Positions 53,728 through 63,597 are shown, counted from the stretch's first letter. The stretch: DNA of 64,000 nucleotides from Saprospiraceae bacterium (GCA_016710235.1 JADJLG010000001.1:2407501-2471500), one strand, 5' to 3'. Numbers and translations are program-made. Notes: generated by a model not told the origin, from the sequence alone.

Positions 53728-55677
53728 ATGAAATCTTACGGTCCAATCATGACAGCCGTGCTGATATTCCTGATCAGCGTGGTAGGACAAGCCCAATCCA
53801 ATTTGAAAAAAGCAAACAGAGCATTCGAGTCTCTGGATTATCCTTCAGCGGTACTTGCATTTGAGTCAATGGTCAAATCAGGTACCGTATTAGATCAAAC
53901 AGGTAAGCACAGGCTCGCTTACAGTTATAAAATGACTCAACAGAATGGAAAGGCAGCCAGCTTATATACTGAATTAAGTAATCAAGTTGGTGTGGACCCG
54001 GAAGTTTATTTTGAGTATGGTGACCTTTTGAGATCCGAAACAGATTTTGTTCAGGCCAAGATTTATTTTGAAAAATATAAAATCAAAAACCCTGTGATTG
54101 CTGAGTATTTTATTCAGGCTTGCGATTATGCTATCGTAGAATTAGGTAGACCGAATAACTGTAAGTTGTCCAACATGCCTACGAATACAGACCAGCCTGA
54201 CCAAGCCCCAGTTTCTTATAGAGGTGGTGTGATCATGGGCTCTGGAATCACTGGCGACCTAACAGCTAAAACACCGGGAGGCACCGAACTAAAAACGGCT
54301 CCTCAGATTGTAGCAAACCCCAATACATTCCCTTCAAGATTGGAGGATGTACTTACAGACGAAGCAATGGGCAAAGGCTCAGCTACCTTCACAGAAGATG
54401 GATCTATAGTTGCATTTACCAGAACAGGAGGAAAGTCATTATCGGAAGTTTTGAGATCTAAAAGTGGTATGAATATTCACTTTTCACATATTTCCAAATC
54501 GGGATCATGGTCAGAACCAGTAGCCTTCCCTTTTGCAAGAGACGAATACGTGAATGCTTTTCCTTCTTTGTCAAAAGATGGAAATACGCTTTATTTTGCA
54601 TCCAATCAACCAGGAGGGTTCGGTGGATTTGATCTCTATACAAGTAAAAAAACGGGAGAAAATACCTGGACTGTTCCGGAAAATATGGGATCCATAATCA
54701 ATACGCCTGGAAATGAATTATCGCCATATACCAACCAGAATGACTTGTTTTTTTCATCTGATTGGCATTTGGGATTTGGTGGTTTTGATGTTTTCAAAAC
54801 GACACAAAATGGAGTGAGCTGGACTGATATCGCAAATTTGGGTGCATGTGTAAATTCTACTAAGGATGAGTTCAATTTTCTGATTGATCAGAATGGTGAC
54901 GCATATTTTACTTCCAACCGTCAGGGTGGCAAAGGAGCTGAAGACATTTATAAAACGGCAAAAATTGTCTTGCGTAATCAACAAAATCTGAAGCCATTAA
55001 CGGATTCGGAGATTGGAATTAAGTCAGGATTGGATGTGGACGTTAAAGCGCCACAAATGAATATGAATTCAGCTATGATGGATGATGTATATGAAGACCC
55101 TGCTGTATACAATCGCCCGGAGCTTCAATCAGAAAAAGTGTATTTTATCCAGATAGCTGCAATGTCACAATTCAATGATCAAATAGCAGCACGATTTGAA
55201 AAGTACACGCGTTACGGTGACGTATTTATGGTTCAGGCAGACAATGCGGTTAAAATTAGAATTGGTGTTTTTCCGAATCTCAATGCCGCGCTGAGCCAAT
55301 TGAGGATTTTGAAATCCAATGGAATCAGGGACGCATTCGTCATAGGTGATATTTTGGATGAATCCAGGGTAAAGGTTTTGTACAAAGGGAGTACTGATTT
55401 TCTAAGCACTCCTGCTGAAAGTACCGAGAATACAGATGGCCAATATAAAATCAGAGTTGCAGAATTTCAAGCTCCGGATTGGTTCGATTCATCAAAAATT
55501 AATGATTTAGGTAGGATTGAGCACTGGACAAAATCTGGAAAGACTATTATCATTTTAGGAGATTTTAATACTGAAACGGAGGCACAAAGTGTTCTTTCCA
55601 AATTGACAGAAAGAGGTTATAAAGATGCATATATATGCAGCGAAAAAGACGGGAAACTATACAGGGTCAATAAATAG
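53728..55677 (+). CDS. PD40 and double-SPOR domain envelope protein
   Basis: 649 residues with a signal peptide (MTAVLIFLISVVGQAQ). TPR-like helices (about 25-130) lead to WD40/PD40 repeats (FPSLSKDGNTLYFASNQPGG, LFFSSDWHLGFGGFDVFKT, GDAYFTSNRQGGKGAEDIY). Two C-terminal SPOR-like domains follow (YFIQIAAMSQFNDQ near 470-545, YKIRVAEFQAPDWF near 573-645). The N-terminal part resembles PorE of the type IX secretion system, but PorE ends in an OmpA-type peptidoglycan domain. SPOR domains bind denuded glycan strands, so this may be a peptidoglycan anchor of another kind. Single gene with a strong terminator. Confidence 0.8.
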   Translation: MKSYGPIMTAVLIFLISVVGQAQSNLKKANRAFESLDYPSAVLAFESMVKSGTVLDQTGKHRLAYSYKMTQQNGKAASLYTELSNQVGVDPEVYFEYGDLLRSETDFVQAKIYFEKYKIKNPVIAEYFIQACDYAIVELGRPNNCKLSNMPTNTDQPDQAPVSYRGGVIMGSGITGDLTAKTPGGTELKTAPQIVANPNTFPSRLEDVLTDEAMGKGSATFTEDGSIVAFTRTGGKSLSEVLRSKSGMNIHFSHISKSGSWSEPVAFPFARDEYVNAFPSLSKDGNTLYFASNQPGGFGGFDLYTSKKTGENTWTVPENMGSIINTPGNELSPYTNQNDLFFSSDWHLGFGGFDVFKTTQNGVSWTDIANLGACVNSTKDEFNFLIDQNGDAYFTSNRQGGKGAEDIYKTAKIVLRNQQNLKPLTDSEIGIKSGLDVDVKAPQMNMNSAMMDDVYEDPAVYNRPELQSEKVYFIQIAAMSQFNDQIAARFEKYTRYGDVFMVQADNAVKIRIGVFPNLNAALSQLRILKSNGIRDAFVIGDILDESRVKVLYKGSTDFLSTPAESTENTDGQYKIRVAEFQAPDWFDSSKINDLGRIEHWTKSGKTIIILGDFNTETEAQSVLSKLTERGYKDAYICSEKDGKLYRVNK

Positions 55678-55692
55678 TAAGGAAAACTATTT

Positions 55693-55728
55693 AAAAAAAA
55701 GTCCGGAATTATTCCGGACTTTTTTTTT
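55693..55728 (+). terminator. Rho-independent terminator
   Basis: AAGTCCGGAAT and ATTCCGGACTT form a perfect stem around one T, preceded by an A-tract and followed by a T-tract, 16 bp after the stop at 55,677. The flanking A and T runs make it usable on both strands. Confidence 0.9.
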
Positions 55729-56053
55729 GTTCCTAAACCATTACAATGGCATTGATTAACTAAGATTTAGCTTCTGAAATTCTATCAAAAGGCATTTTGA
55801 CTTCAGCAATAAGATGATGCATGTGTTTTTTTGTAAATACGAATTTTAAATTGGACATGTGGAGTTGCAATTTGATGCTTCATATTTGATCTATAAAAAT
55901 ATGAAGAGACACAATTTTGCCCACTTAAGCTCAATCACTACGCCGAGCAAAGTAATCCAAGTGAAATAATATAGGCATTAATTTGCCCAATTAAGCTCAA
56001 TCACAACGCCGAGCAAAGTTTTGCTCGGTTCCCTCATTATCGAGTGAAATCGT
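55729..56053. other. Intergenic region with repeats
   Basis: 325 bp holding the two 38-bp copies and inverted repeats listed separately. The first 180 bp show nothing recognisable. Confidence 0.5.
55916..56019. repeat. Two near-identical 38-bp direct repeats
   Basis: TTTGCCCA-TTAAGCTCAATCAC and ACGCCGAGCAAAGT occur at 55,916-55,953 and 55,982-56,019, with two single-base differences and a period of 66 bp. The second copy runs into CCGAGCAAAGTTTTGCTCGG (56,009-56,028), an inverted repeat, and CGAGTGAAATCGTTCACTCG (56,041-56,060), a second one. They may be mobile repeats or terminator-like structures behind the transporter operon. Confidence 0.75.
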
Positions 56054-56158
56054 TCACTCGATTTTCGCCTTGCGAAACCATTCGGTCACATCAAAACCAT
56101 CAATCATATTGCTAATTGGATTCTCACATTGATCTACAAAGTAAAATTTGGGTTTCAT
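56054..56158 (-). CDS. Possible 34-residue small protein
   Basis: A frame from ATG at 56,158 reads MKPKFYFVDQCENPISN, then MIDGFDVTEWFRKAKIE, and stops within the palindrome at 56,041-56,060. The composition looks protein-like, but no homologue is recalled. It begins 10 bp after the SSS-transporter stop. It may be a fragment of a longer gene broken by the repeats. Confidence 0.25.
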   Translation of the reverse strand: MKPKFYFVDQCENPISNMIDGFDVTEWFRKAKIE

Positions 56159-56168
56159 ATTCCTCTCT

Positions 56169-57836
56169 CTAAAACTCATTTACATTTGGCTTCCACCGAT
56201 TGATGAAGAATTGGAAGCATAGTGCAGTGAGAATTACGAAAACACAAGAAATTACATTAAACCAAAGAAAACCGATATTTGTAAATGTGAATAATCCAAA
56301 AGTCAGTATTTCAGCGAGAATAGCAGCGATAAATACTGCTTTTGATTGAATATATTTAACATAAAAAGCACATAGAAATACTCCCAAAATGGTGCCATAA
56401 AATAAGGATCCGATGATGTTTATAAATTGAATGAGATTTTCGAACAAAGGGATGAAAAGTGCAAATGCAATAGCGATCAAGCCCCACATTGCAGTAAATA
56501 TCCTCGATAGAAATATTTCCTGAGAGGGCTTGATTTCTTCCTTTTTAAAGCGGATATAAAAATCTACCATAGTTGTACTCCCTAATGCAATGAGCTCGGC
56601 GGATACAGATGACATAGCAGCTGCTAATATTACTGCAATCAATAAACCGATCAAGCCATGAGGTAAAAAATGTAAAATATAGTACAAAAAGATATAATCT
56701 TTTTCATTTGATTCAATACCTTCCCGGTTTTGTTTTGCTACAGTTTCAATCTCTTTTCTTTTGGAAGTTTCAAATTGATAAATTTCTCTTAATGGTTGAA
56801 CTTGTTCGCTATTTTGGAGTAATAATTTTGATTTTAAATTATGAACACTGTCCAGTTCATGTTCCCATGAATTCGATTCAGCCTGATGATTTTCCTTGAG
56901 ATAACTCTGGATTTTAGGATTAAAATGCAAAGGTTGCTTTTCAAACTGGAAGCTCAGAAAAACCAAAACTCCACAGGCAAGTATAAATATTTGCATAGGT
57001 ATTTTGACAATAGCATTCATGATCATTCCCATGGAGGCAGATTTTTGAAGCTTCCCACCTAAATACCTTTGTACTTGAGATTGATCTGTACCAAAATATG
57101 CGAGCATTAGGAAAAATCCGCCGGTCAACCCTGACCACAAATTGTATCTGTCCTGCCAATTAAATTCTGTATTTATAAGGTTCGTTCGATGGTAGATTTG
57201 AGCGACCGGAATTATTTCTGAAATATCAGAATGTAATGTCCACTTGTAAAGCAAAAAAAGAAATATGAATAACATTCCGACCAAGATCACCATCATTTGT
57301 TGTATTTGTGTAATATTAACTGCACGCACACCGCCGGACACAGTGTATATGACAACAACTAAACCAACCAGAATATGTGTTAGCTCCAAATTCCATCCTA
57401 GTACGATCGATAAAATAATGGATGGCGCATAGATAGTTATTCCTGCAGCCATGCCTCTTTGAACTAAAAAAAGCATAGCTGTAAGGGTGCGCACTTTTAC
57501 ATCGAATCTGCCTTCCAAATATTCATATGCGGTGAAAACTTTTAGCTTATAATAAATCGGAATAAATGTGCTCACTATGACAAACGTTGCAAGGGGTAAC
57601 CCAAAATAGAATTGAGCAAATCTCAATCCATCCGCGTACCCTTGGCCTGTTGTAGAGATAAATGTAATGGCACTCGCTTGAGTTGCCATGACTGCAATAC
57701 CCAATTTCCACCAGGATTGTTGATTTTGGCCAACAATATATTCTTGGAGGCTGGATTGGTTTCTCGTCTTAAGGTAACCGTAGATTGCTATATATCCCAA
57801 CGTTGTAACTAAGACTAACCAATCTATCCAATGCAT
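56169..57836 (-). CDS. Sodium:solute symporter (SSS family)
   Basis: 555 residues with about 13 membrane helices. Family marks include SLQEYIVGQNQQSWWKLGIA, TQASAITFISTTGQGYADGL, YTVSGGVRAVNITQIQQ and YFGTDQSQVQRYL. A charged loop of about 80 residues (near 310-385) is larger than usual. It takes up a solute with sodium; the solute is unknown. It follows the PIG-L deacetylase gene by 4 bp on the same strand, so it may import the sugar derivative handled by that enzyme. Confidence 0.85.
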   Translation of the reverse strand: MHWIDWLVLVTTLGYIAIYGYLKTRNQSSLQEYIVGQNQQSWWKLGIAVMATQASAITFISTTGQGYADGLRFAQFYFGLPLATFVIVSTFIPIYYKLKVFTAYEYLEGRFDVKVRTLTAMLFLVQRGMAAGITIYAPSIILSIVLGWNLELTHILVGLVVVIYTVSGGVRAVNITQIQQMMVILVGMLFIFLFLLYKWTLHSDISEIIPVAQIYHRTNLINTEFNWQDRYNLWSGLTGGFFLMLAYFGTDQSQVQRYLGGKLQKSASMGMIMNAIVKIPMQIFILACGVLVFLSFQFEKQPLHFNPKIQSYLKENHQAESNSWEHELDSVHNLKSKLLLQNSEQVQPLREIYQFETSKRKEIETVAKQNREGIESNEKDYIFLYYILHFLPHGLIGLLIAVILAAAMSSVSAELIALGSTTMVDFYIRFKKEEIKPSQEIFLSRIFTAMWGLIAIAFALFIPLFENLIQFINIIGSLFYGTILGVFLCAFYVKYIQSKAVFIAAILAEILTFGLFTFTNIGFLWFNVISCVFVILTALCFQFFINRWKPNVNEF

Positions 57837-57840
57837 ATAA

Positions 57841-60327
57841 TTAATAAGAGATTATATTGTTAAACAAACGATAAGCTCCTGGCACTCCTGCTGCTAATTG
57901 CCTGAAGAAAGACAACCCTGTGTAAACGTATTTTCCCTTTCCAACATTTGCTGTGATGATGGCGTTGGTTAATTGATTTTCTCCTGAATCTGACATGCTG
58001 AGTACAGTCATGAATTTAGGATCAATCTTACTGGGAAAATAAAGTCCTCTTTCTTGAACCCACAGTTCGAAATCAGATTCAGTGATTTTGTTGGGATGCG
58101 ACAACAAAGGATGATTTGGGTTAGTAATAATTACTTTAGAATCCTCCTCAGTAACGCGGTCTCTGCTGATTTGCATGTCGAAAGGACTGAATTTCCCTGG
58201 TGGCAGTTCAGCGGTAGTGTTATATTGGAATACAAGCTTTCCACCCTCATTCATGAATTTTTCCAGTAAATCATATTTATTGATGATCTCTTTGTTTGTG
58301 TTTAAAGCTCTAATGCCAAATATTAGTACATCGAATTTTTTTTTGAGATCATTGTTGATCTGATTGATTGTGATTTCGTGGGCATCGTATCCCAATTTTT
58401 TTATTGCTTCTAAAGTGTAATCTCCGGCTCCTTTAATATACGCTATCCGTTTTTTATCTGCGTGATATGAAGCAATGCTCACTTTAATTTTAGAAGGAGT
58501 AAGCACATTTTGGATATCAAGATGTGGATATTCAATGGTGGTGTGGGTGTAGAGTTGTTTTTGATCCAACATCATATTTATTTCAGAAATCGATTGGTTC
58601 TTTGTGCGATTTTTAATTTTAATATCAAAAATTTTTGTTTGAGGCGAGGATTCAAATTGAACATGCAATTTTTGTGGGAGGACCTCAATATCTTCAGGAC
58701 ATATGAATTCAATGTTACCAGAAAAATCACCTGAATGATTGATTAAAGTTATCGTATAATTTGCCTCACTTTCTGGTTTCATCAAAATAAGTTGGTCGCC
58801 TGAGACTGAGGTAATTTGGGGTAAAATATCCAATGGTTGACTTACCTCACCCAAAACCGGATCGTCATTTTTATAATAGACTGGAGATTTGTATTCGTAT
58901 GTGTGATTAAAAATTTTATAACTAAAGATGATGTTTAAATTTCGATCAGTCAGTGGTTTAGAAACATTTTGTTTTGCTTCAATTTTGAAATGTGAATTTA
59001 CTTTTTGCTTCAATAACCAGAATGGACTTGTAATTGATGATTGCTCTGAAAGTTTGTAGGAGGAAATTAGATTGAATACTTCATTATTGGTGAGCAGCTT
59101 ATCCACCGGTATTTCAACTCCATCTTCCATAAATTGCAGAAATTGAAGTGTAATTGGTGTGCGGGATCGATTGACTACCTCACACTGAACTTGCAAAGAA
59201 TCTCCGGTTGTGATTGTTTGTTTAGTAGTGTGAGCACTGAAATAAATACCTGCACATTGTCTGATCAATTCTTTAGTCTCTTCCAACTTTATATTCCTTA
59301 AGGCGGATTCTGGCAAAAGAGAAAGTTCTTCTTCTATTTTTTGTAAAGTTGGAATGGATAGTTCAGGTCTCAAATAGTCAAAATGCATCAAACAAGAATC
59401 AATTACAGAAGTGAGGGTGGATGATATACCGGTACTGTTCCAATTCAAGCTGATTTCATCAATGAGATTAGAAGTACTTTTATTTTTTGCTTTATCAAGT
59501 CTCTCTAAATATTCAATTTGGCTGCCTCGTACAGAGTTGATGCCAAATCCCTGGGATTTATGCATACTTCTGCTCTTTGCAGCTATTTCCGTAGCTGATT
59601 TTCCTTCGAAAGCTAAGTAGTGGCCGACATCAATCTGATAGTAATTGCTTTTGTCAGCCTGGTCAAATTTTTCTTTTGAACCCCAAGCCCACCATGATGT
59701 ATTGTAGTATATACCTTCAACTACCCATGGCTTAAATTGAGCGAGTTCCGTTGGTGCAAAATTTGGGTCAGAAGCTTTTGTAAATGCTTCCAATGCGAGG
59801 ATAGCTGAGGCAGTATGGTGGCCATGTGTTTTGCCACTTGTACGATGATCAAATCTAGTGATGATTGCAGTTGGCTTGAATGTTCTGATGAGTTTAACTA
59901 TTTCAATCAATAATTTTTCTCTGTCCCATTTTTTAAAAGTTTCTTCTGCGTTTTTTGAATAGCCGAAATCAACTGCACTCGTAAAGTACTGGCTGCCGCC
60001 ATCAATTTTACGCGCTTCCACAAGTTCATTTGTCCTGATTACACCTAAAAATTCATCCAACTCCGGCCCGATTAAATTTTGGCCACCGTCTCCTCTTGTC
60101 AATGACAAGTAAGCTGTCCTGATATTATATTCCTTTGACAAACAGGTGATCAACCGTGTATTTTCATCATCAGGATGGGCAGCAATGTAAAGTACTGATC
60201 CAAGTTCATTGAGTTTTCGTATTCCCTGGTAGATTTCTCCGGAGTGAATTTGGGGACTTGGTTGGCCAAAGAGTATGTTGAAAATAAGTGAGGTGCAGGT
60301 TATTAGAATAATTTTGATTTTGATCAT
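57841..60327 (-). CDS. PIG-L family deacetylase with C-terminal amidotransferase-like domain
   Basis: 828 residues from the ATG at 60,327, with a signal peptide (IILITCTSLIFNILFG). The PIG-L/LmbE domain has the zinc motif HPDDE (51-55), TRGDGGQNLIGPE and HTSGKTHGHHTASA-like THGHHTAS. The middle is beta-rich. The last 220 residues resemble a glutamine-amidotransferase-like fold (YIKGAGDYTLEAIKKLGYDA, LIFGIRALNTNKE, EGGKLVFQYNT). PIG-L enzymes remove N-acetyl groups from GlcNAc derivatives; this long form is exported. Operon with an SSS transporter. Confidence 0.85.
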   Translation of the reverse strand: MIKIKIILITCTSLIFNILFGQPSPQIHSGEIYQGIRKLNELGSVLYIAAHPDDENTRLITCLSKEYNIRTAYLSLTRGDGGQNLIGPELDEFLGVIRTNELVEARKIDGGSQYFTSAVDFGYSKNAEETFKKWDREKLLIEIVKLIRTFKPTAIITRFDHRTSGKTHGHHTASAILALEAFTKASDPNFAPTELAQFKPWVVEGIYYNTSWWAWGSKEKFDQADKSNYYQIDVGHYLAFEGKSATEIAAKSRSMHKSQGFGINSVRGSQIEYLERLDKAKNKSTSNLIDEISLNWNSTGISSTLTSVIDSCLMHFDYLRPELSIPTLQKIEEELSLLPESALRNIKLEETKELIRQCAGIYFSAHTTKQTITTGDSLQVQCEVVNRSRTPITLQFLQFMEDGVEIPVDKLLTNNEVFNLISSYKLSEQSSITSPFWLLKQKVNSHFKIEAKQNVSKPLTDRNLNIIFSYKIFNHTYEYKSPVYYKNDDPVLGEVSQPLDILPQITSVSGDQLILMKPESEANYTITLINHSGDFSGNIEFICPEDIEVLPQKLHVQFESSPQTKIFDIKIKNRTKNQSISEINMMLDQKQLYTHTTIEYPHLDIQNVLTPSKIKVSIASYHADKKRIAYIKGAGDYTLEAIKKLGYDAHEITINQINNDLKKKFDVLIFGIRALNTNKEIINKYDLLEKFMNEGGKLVFQYNTTAELPPGKFSPFDMQISRDRVTEEDSKVIITNPNHPLLSHPNKITESDFELWVQERGLYFPSKIDPKFMTVLSMSDSGENQLTNAIITANVGKGKYVYTGLSFFRQLAAGVPGAYRLFNNIISY

Positions 60328-60375
60328 GATCAATAATTCGCTTTTGAGTTAAATGTCAAAGTTGGGTACTTGGTT

Positions 60376-60383
60376 TACCTTTG
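60376..60383 (+). promoter_or_regulatory. Putative -7 box (TACCTTTG)
   Basis: TACCTTTG fits TAnnTTTG, 18 bp before the start at 60,402 of the DAHP synthase gene. Confidence 0.35.
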
Positions 60384-60401
60384 CAGGCTTAGAAATCAAA
60401 T

Positions 60402-61481
60402 ATGATGCTTGCACCGGTTATAGAAAGTGGAAACAAAGCTATCAAACTAATCCTTGGGCCATGTAGCGCAGAATCTCCTCGTCAGTTAGAAGATACCATA
60501 GTCAGTCTGGGGGAATTACAACCGGATTTGATCAGAGCTGGTGTGTGGAAACCTCGCACGAGACCAGGTCATTTTCAAGGCATGGGAGAACCAGCCCTCG
60601 AGTGGATGACATTACTCAAGCAAAAGTATGGGATCAAATTCTGTACGGAAGTTGCCAATTCAGCACATGTAGAAGCTTGTCTAAAACATGGGGTAGATGT
60701 GTTGTGGATAGGAGCAAGGACTACAGTTAATCCATTTTATGTGCAGGAAATTGCAGATGCCTTAAAAGGGACAAAAATCCCTGTGATGGTGAAGAATCCG
60801 ATCAATCCAGACATTTTTTTATGGATGGGAGCACTGGAACGCTTGGAAAAAGTAGGAATCAAGCGCCTTGCTGCTATACACAGAGGTTTTTCATTTTACG
60901 GGAACTCCATATTCCGGAATGTGCCAAGGTGGCAAATAGCTCTTGAGCTAAAACGTCAGTTACCTGAGCTTCAGATGCTTGTGGATGTAAGTCATATCAG
61001 TGGTAGCAGCAGGCATTTACTTGAAATCGCCCAAATTGCTCTGGATCTGAACTATTCAGGAATAATGGCTGAGATCCATCCTCATCCAAGTGAGGCGCTC
61101 AGTGATGCAGACCAGCAGGTCACCGCTGATTTTTTTAAACAAAATGTCTGGGATCGCTTGATCCAGCGCGGACCGGATATTACTGCCAGAGGTGATTTGG
61201 ACGCTATTATCTCGTTAAGGGCTAAAATTGATAATATCGATCAAAGTCTCATGAAGCTAGTGGCAGAACGCATGAAAATAGCCGAACAAATCGGTATCAT
61301 CAAAAAAGAGTCTGCAATATCTATTTTACAAGCAAACCGTTGGGAGGAAATTTTAACTAGTTTATTGGCAACAGGGAAGGAATTAGGCCTTTCAGACGAA
61401 TTCGTTTCAAGTCTGATTGAGGCAATACATATTGAATCTATTCAGCATCAAAGTAAGAAAATGAATCAGTCGGAAGACTGA
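60402..61481 (+). CDS. Bifunctional DAHP synthase/chorismate mutase
   Basis: 359 residues. The N-terminal 255 residues are a KDO8P-like DAHP synthase: LILGPCSAESPRQLE, GVWKPRTRPGHFQGMGE, VMVKNPINPDIFLWMGAL, HRGFSFYG, VDVSHISGSSRH. The C-terminal part (about 270-350) is an AroQ-type chorismate mutase (LRAKIDNIDQSLMKLVAERM, IAEQIGIIKKES). It makes the first intermediate of aromatic synthesis and converts chorismate to prephenate; the mutase domain often confers feedback control by prephenate. The end overlaps the convergent LolD-like gene by 16 bp. Confidence 0.92.
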   Translation: MMLAPVIESGNKAIKLILGPCSAESPRQLEDTIVSLGELQPDLIRAGVWKPRTRPGHFQGMGEPALEWMTLLKQKYGIKFCTEVANSAHVEACLKHGVDVLWIGARTTVNPFYVQEIADALKGTKIPVMVKNPINPDIFLWMGALERLEKVGIKRLAAIHRGFSFYGNSIFRNVPRWQIALELKRQLPELQMLVDVSHISGSSRHLLEIAQIALDLNYSGIMAEIHPHPSEALSDADQQVTADFFKQNVWDRLIQRGPDITARGDLDAIISLRAKIDNIDQSLMKLVAERMKIAEQIGIIKKESAISILQANRWEEILTSLLATGKELGLSDEFVSSLIEAIHIESIQHQSKKMNQSED

Positions 61482-62134
61482 ACGTCAATAATTAATCCGT
61501 TCTGCATAATATAGGTTTTATCAGTTTGTGATGCCAGCTGAGGATCATGCGTCACAATCACCATCGTAATATCGAATTCTGATCTTAGGCTAAGCAACAT
61601 CTTAAAAACCTCGTCAGCATTTTCTTTGTCTAAGTTACCGGTGGGTTCGTCAGCAAATATAATTTTGGGTCTATTGATAAGCGCTCTGGCAACAGCAACC
61701 CTTTGTTGTTCACCACCTGACAGTTGTGCTGGTTTGTGGTCTAACCTATGGCTGACCCCTAAGCTTTCTAGTATGGGTAATGCCATTTTTGTGGCTTCAG
61801 AGATTGATTTTCCTGCAATATAAGCTGGCATACAGGCATTTTCCAATGCTGTGAATTCTGGCAGTAAGTGATGAAATTGAAAGATAAACCCAATGTTTTG
61901 ATTGCGAAAAGCTGCAATTTGTTTCTTTTTCAATTTTCTTGTCTCGACGCCATTCAAAATTACCTGACCACTGTCTGCATCGTCCAGTGTTCCCAAAATA
62001 TGGAGCAGTGTACTTTTTCCCGCACCTGAGGATCCCACTATACTGACTAGTTGACCCTTGTCAATGGACAGACTTACCCCCTTGAGAACGCTTGTATTTT
62101 GAAATTTTTTGACAATATCTGAACAATAAATCAT
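61466..62134 (-). CDS. lolD: LolD-like ABC transporter ATP-binding protein
   Basis: 222 residues, one complete ABC ATPase: Walker A GSSGAGKST, Q-loop FIFQFHHLLPEFTALEN, signature LSGGEQQRVAVARAL, Walker B IIFADEPTGNLD, switch His in VTHD. The FHHLLPEFTALEN segment and small size fit the LolD/MacB/FtsE group, most like LolD, which drives lipoprotein release from the inner membrane with LolC/E. No permease is adjacent, so the symbol is by similarity. Confidence 0.85.
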   Translation of the reverse strand: MIYCSDIVKKFQNTSVLKGVSLSIDKGQLVSIVGSSGAGKSTLLHILGTLDDADSGQVILNGVETRKLKKKQIAAFRNQNIGFIFQFHHLLPEFTALENACMPAYIAGKSISEATKMALPILESLGVSHRLDHKPAQLSGGEQQRVAVARALINRPKIIFADEPTGNLDKENADEVFKMLLSLRSEFDITMVIVTHDPQLASQTDKTYIMQNGLIIDVQSSD

Positions 62135-62360
62135 TGATAGTTAGTTGATTATATAGTGAGTCATTTCATATCTGATCGATCTTTTCAGCTTTGGTATTAC
62201 AATTGCCATAGCTATTTGGTGAGTAGATCGAAAAAATACTTGAATATATTATACATAATGTATGCAAAATAAAGCAAGTATTCGTTCTAAATGTGAAAGT
62301 TGCCTTAATTTTAGGCACTCAAATAATAAGCTCTTCCCTAAATGAAATGAATTTGGTACA

Positions 62361-63578
62361 ATGAATATTTTACAACTCTGCAAAAAGTATCCTTTCCCGC
62401 TCAAAGATGGTGAAGCTATTGCTGTGGTAGAGATGAGTAGGGCTCTGGTCGATCAGGGTTGTCAAATGGATCTTCTGGCAATGAATACATTTCGCCACAA
62501 AACCAATATTGGCAATGTGTTGCCGGCAGAGCTTGCACATTATCATGAAGTGACAAGTGTAGATGTAGACAATCAAATCAGGCTGAAAGATGCATTTTTA
62601 AATTTATTTTCTCAAGAATCTTATCATATCTCCAGATTTGTCTCTGAGGCATTCAGATTAAAATTGATTGATTTACTCAAGAATAATCATTACGACGTTA
62701 TCCAGTTGGAAACATTGTATTTAGCTCCGTACTTGGAAGATATCAAAGCACATTCTGATGCACTCATAGTGATGCGAGCACATAATATAGAGCATGAAAT
62801 TTGGGAAAGAATTGCGGGCCAGATCAAATTTTTGCCTAAGCGCTTTTATTTGGATTATCTCAGTAAAAAACTGAAAAATTTCGAACTGGAAAAGTTAAAT
62901 CAATATGATTTTTTAGTGGCGATAACGGAAAGAGATCTTCTCCAATTCAAAAGTATGGGTTATAAAAATGGATGCATAGCTGCACCGGTGGGATTCCACT
63001 TTCCGGAATACAAAGCTGAACGCAAGGACATCAAAAAGCCTAAAAGCATTGCATTCATTGGATCCTTAGATTGGATGCCGAATGTGGAAGGCTTGTCTTG
63101 GTTTTTGAGAGAAGCCTGGCCAAAAGTTCAACAGAAATTTCCTGAATTAAAATTTTATATCGCGGGTAGGAATGCACCTGAATCCATGTCACATATTTCA
63201 AGTACATCGGTGAAGTATGTGGGTGATGTAGAGGATGCTAAGAAATTTATCAATGACCATCCGATCATGGTTGTGCCATTGCTGGCCGGTAGCGGTATCC
63301 GGATTAAAATTTTGGAAGGTATGGCATTAGGACGCGTCGTGATCACTACAAGTGTTGGCTTAGAAGGTATTCCAGCCCAGCATGGCAAACATGTGCTTCT
63401 GGCCAATACCGCAGATGAATTTGTAAAGGCAATTGAAAAATGTATTTTGAATGAAGACATTGCCTCTCAAATCAGCCTAGCTGCAGAAAATTTTGTAAGA
63501 CAAAAATTTGACAGGTCAACTATGGCATCTCAAATTGTGGAGGCTTACAAGCAAGCACTTCACGCTTATCATTCATAG
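62361..63578 (+). CDS. Glycosyltransferase family 4 protein
   Basis: 405 residues in two Rossmann domains. The N-terminal part opens LQLCKKYPFPLKDGEAIAVV; the C-terminal donor-binding domain has IAFIGSLDWMPNVEGLSWFL, VPLLAGSGIRIKILEGMALG and VVITTSVGLEGI, the GT-B E-x7-E-like region. It transfers a nucleotide-sugar to a glycan or lipid-linked acceptor; the product is unknown. It is followed 19 bp later by a GT2 gene, so both probably belong to a surface polysaccharide cluster extending beyond the window. Confidence 0.88.
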   Translation: MNILQLCKKYPFPLKDGEAIAVVEMSRALVDQGCQMDLLAMNTFRHKTNIGNVLPAELAHYHEVTSVDVDNQIRLKDAFLNLFSQESYHISRFVSEAFRLKLIDLLKNNHYDVIQLETLYLAPYLEDIKAHSDALIVMRAHNIEHEIWERIAGQIKFLPKRFYLDYLSKKLKNFELEKLNQYDFLVAITERDLLQFKSMGYKNGCIAAPVGFHFPEYKAERKDIKKPKSIAFIGSLDWMPNVEGLSWFLREAWPKVQQKFPELKFYIAGRNAPESMSHISSTSVKYVGDVEDAKKFINDHPIMVVPLLAGSGIRIKILEGMALGRVVITTSVGLEGIPAQHGKHVLLANTADEFVKAIEKCILNEDIASQISLAAENFVRQKFDRSTMASQIVEAYKQALHAYHS

Positions 63579-63597
63579 TGCAACTTGCATTGAGGAA

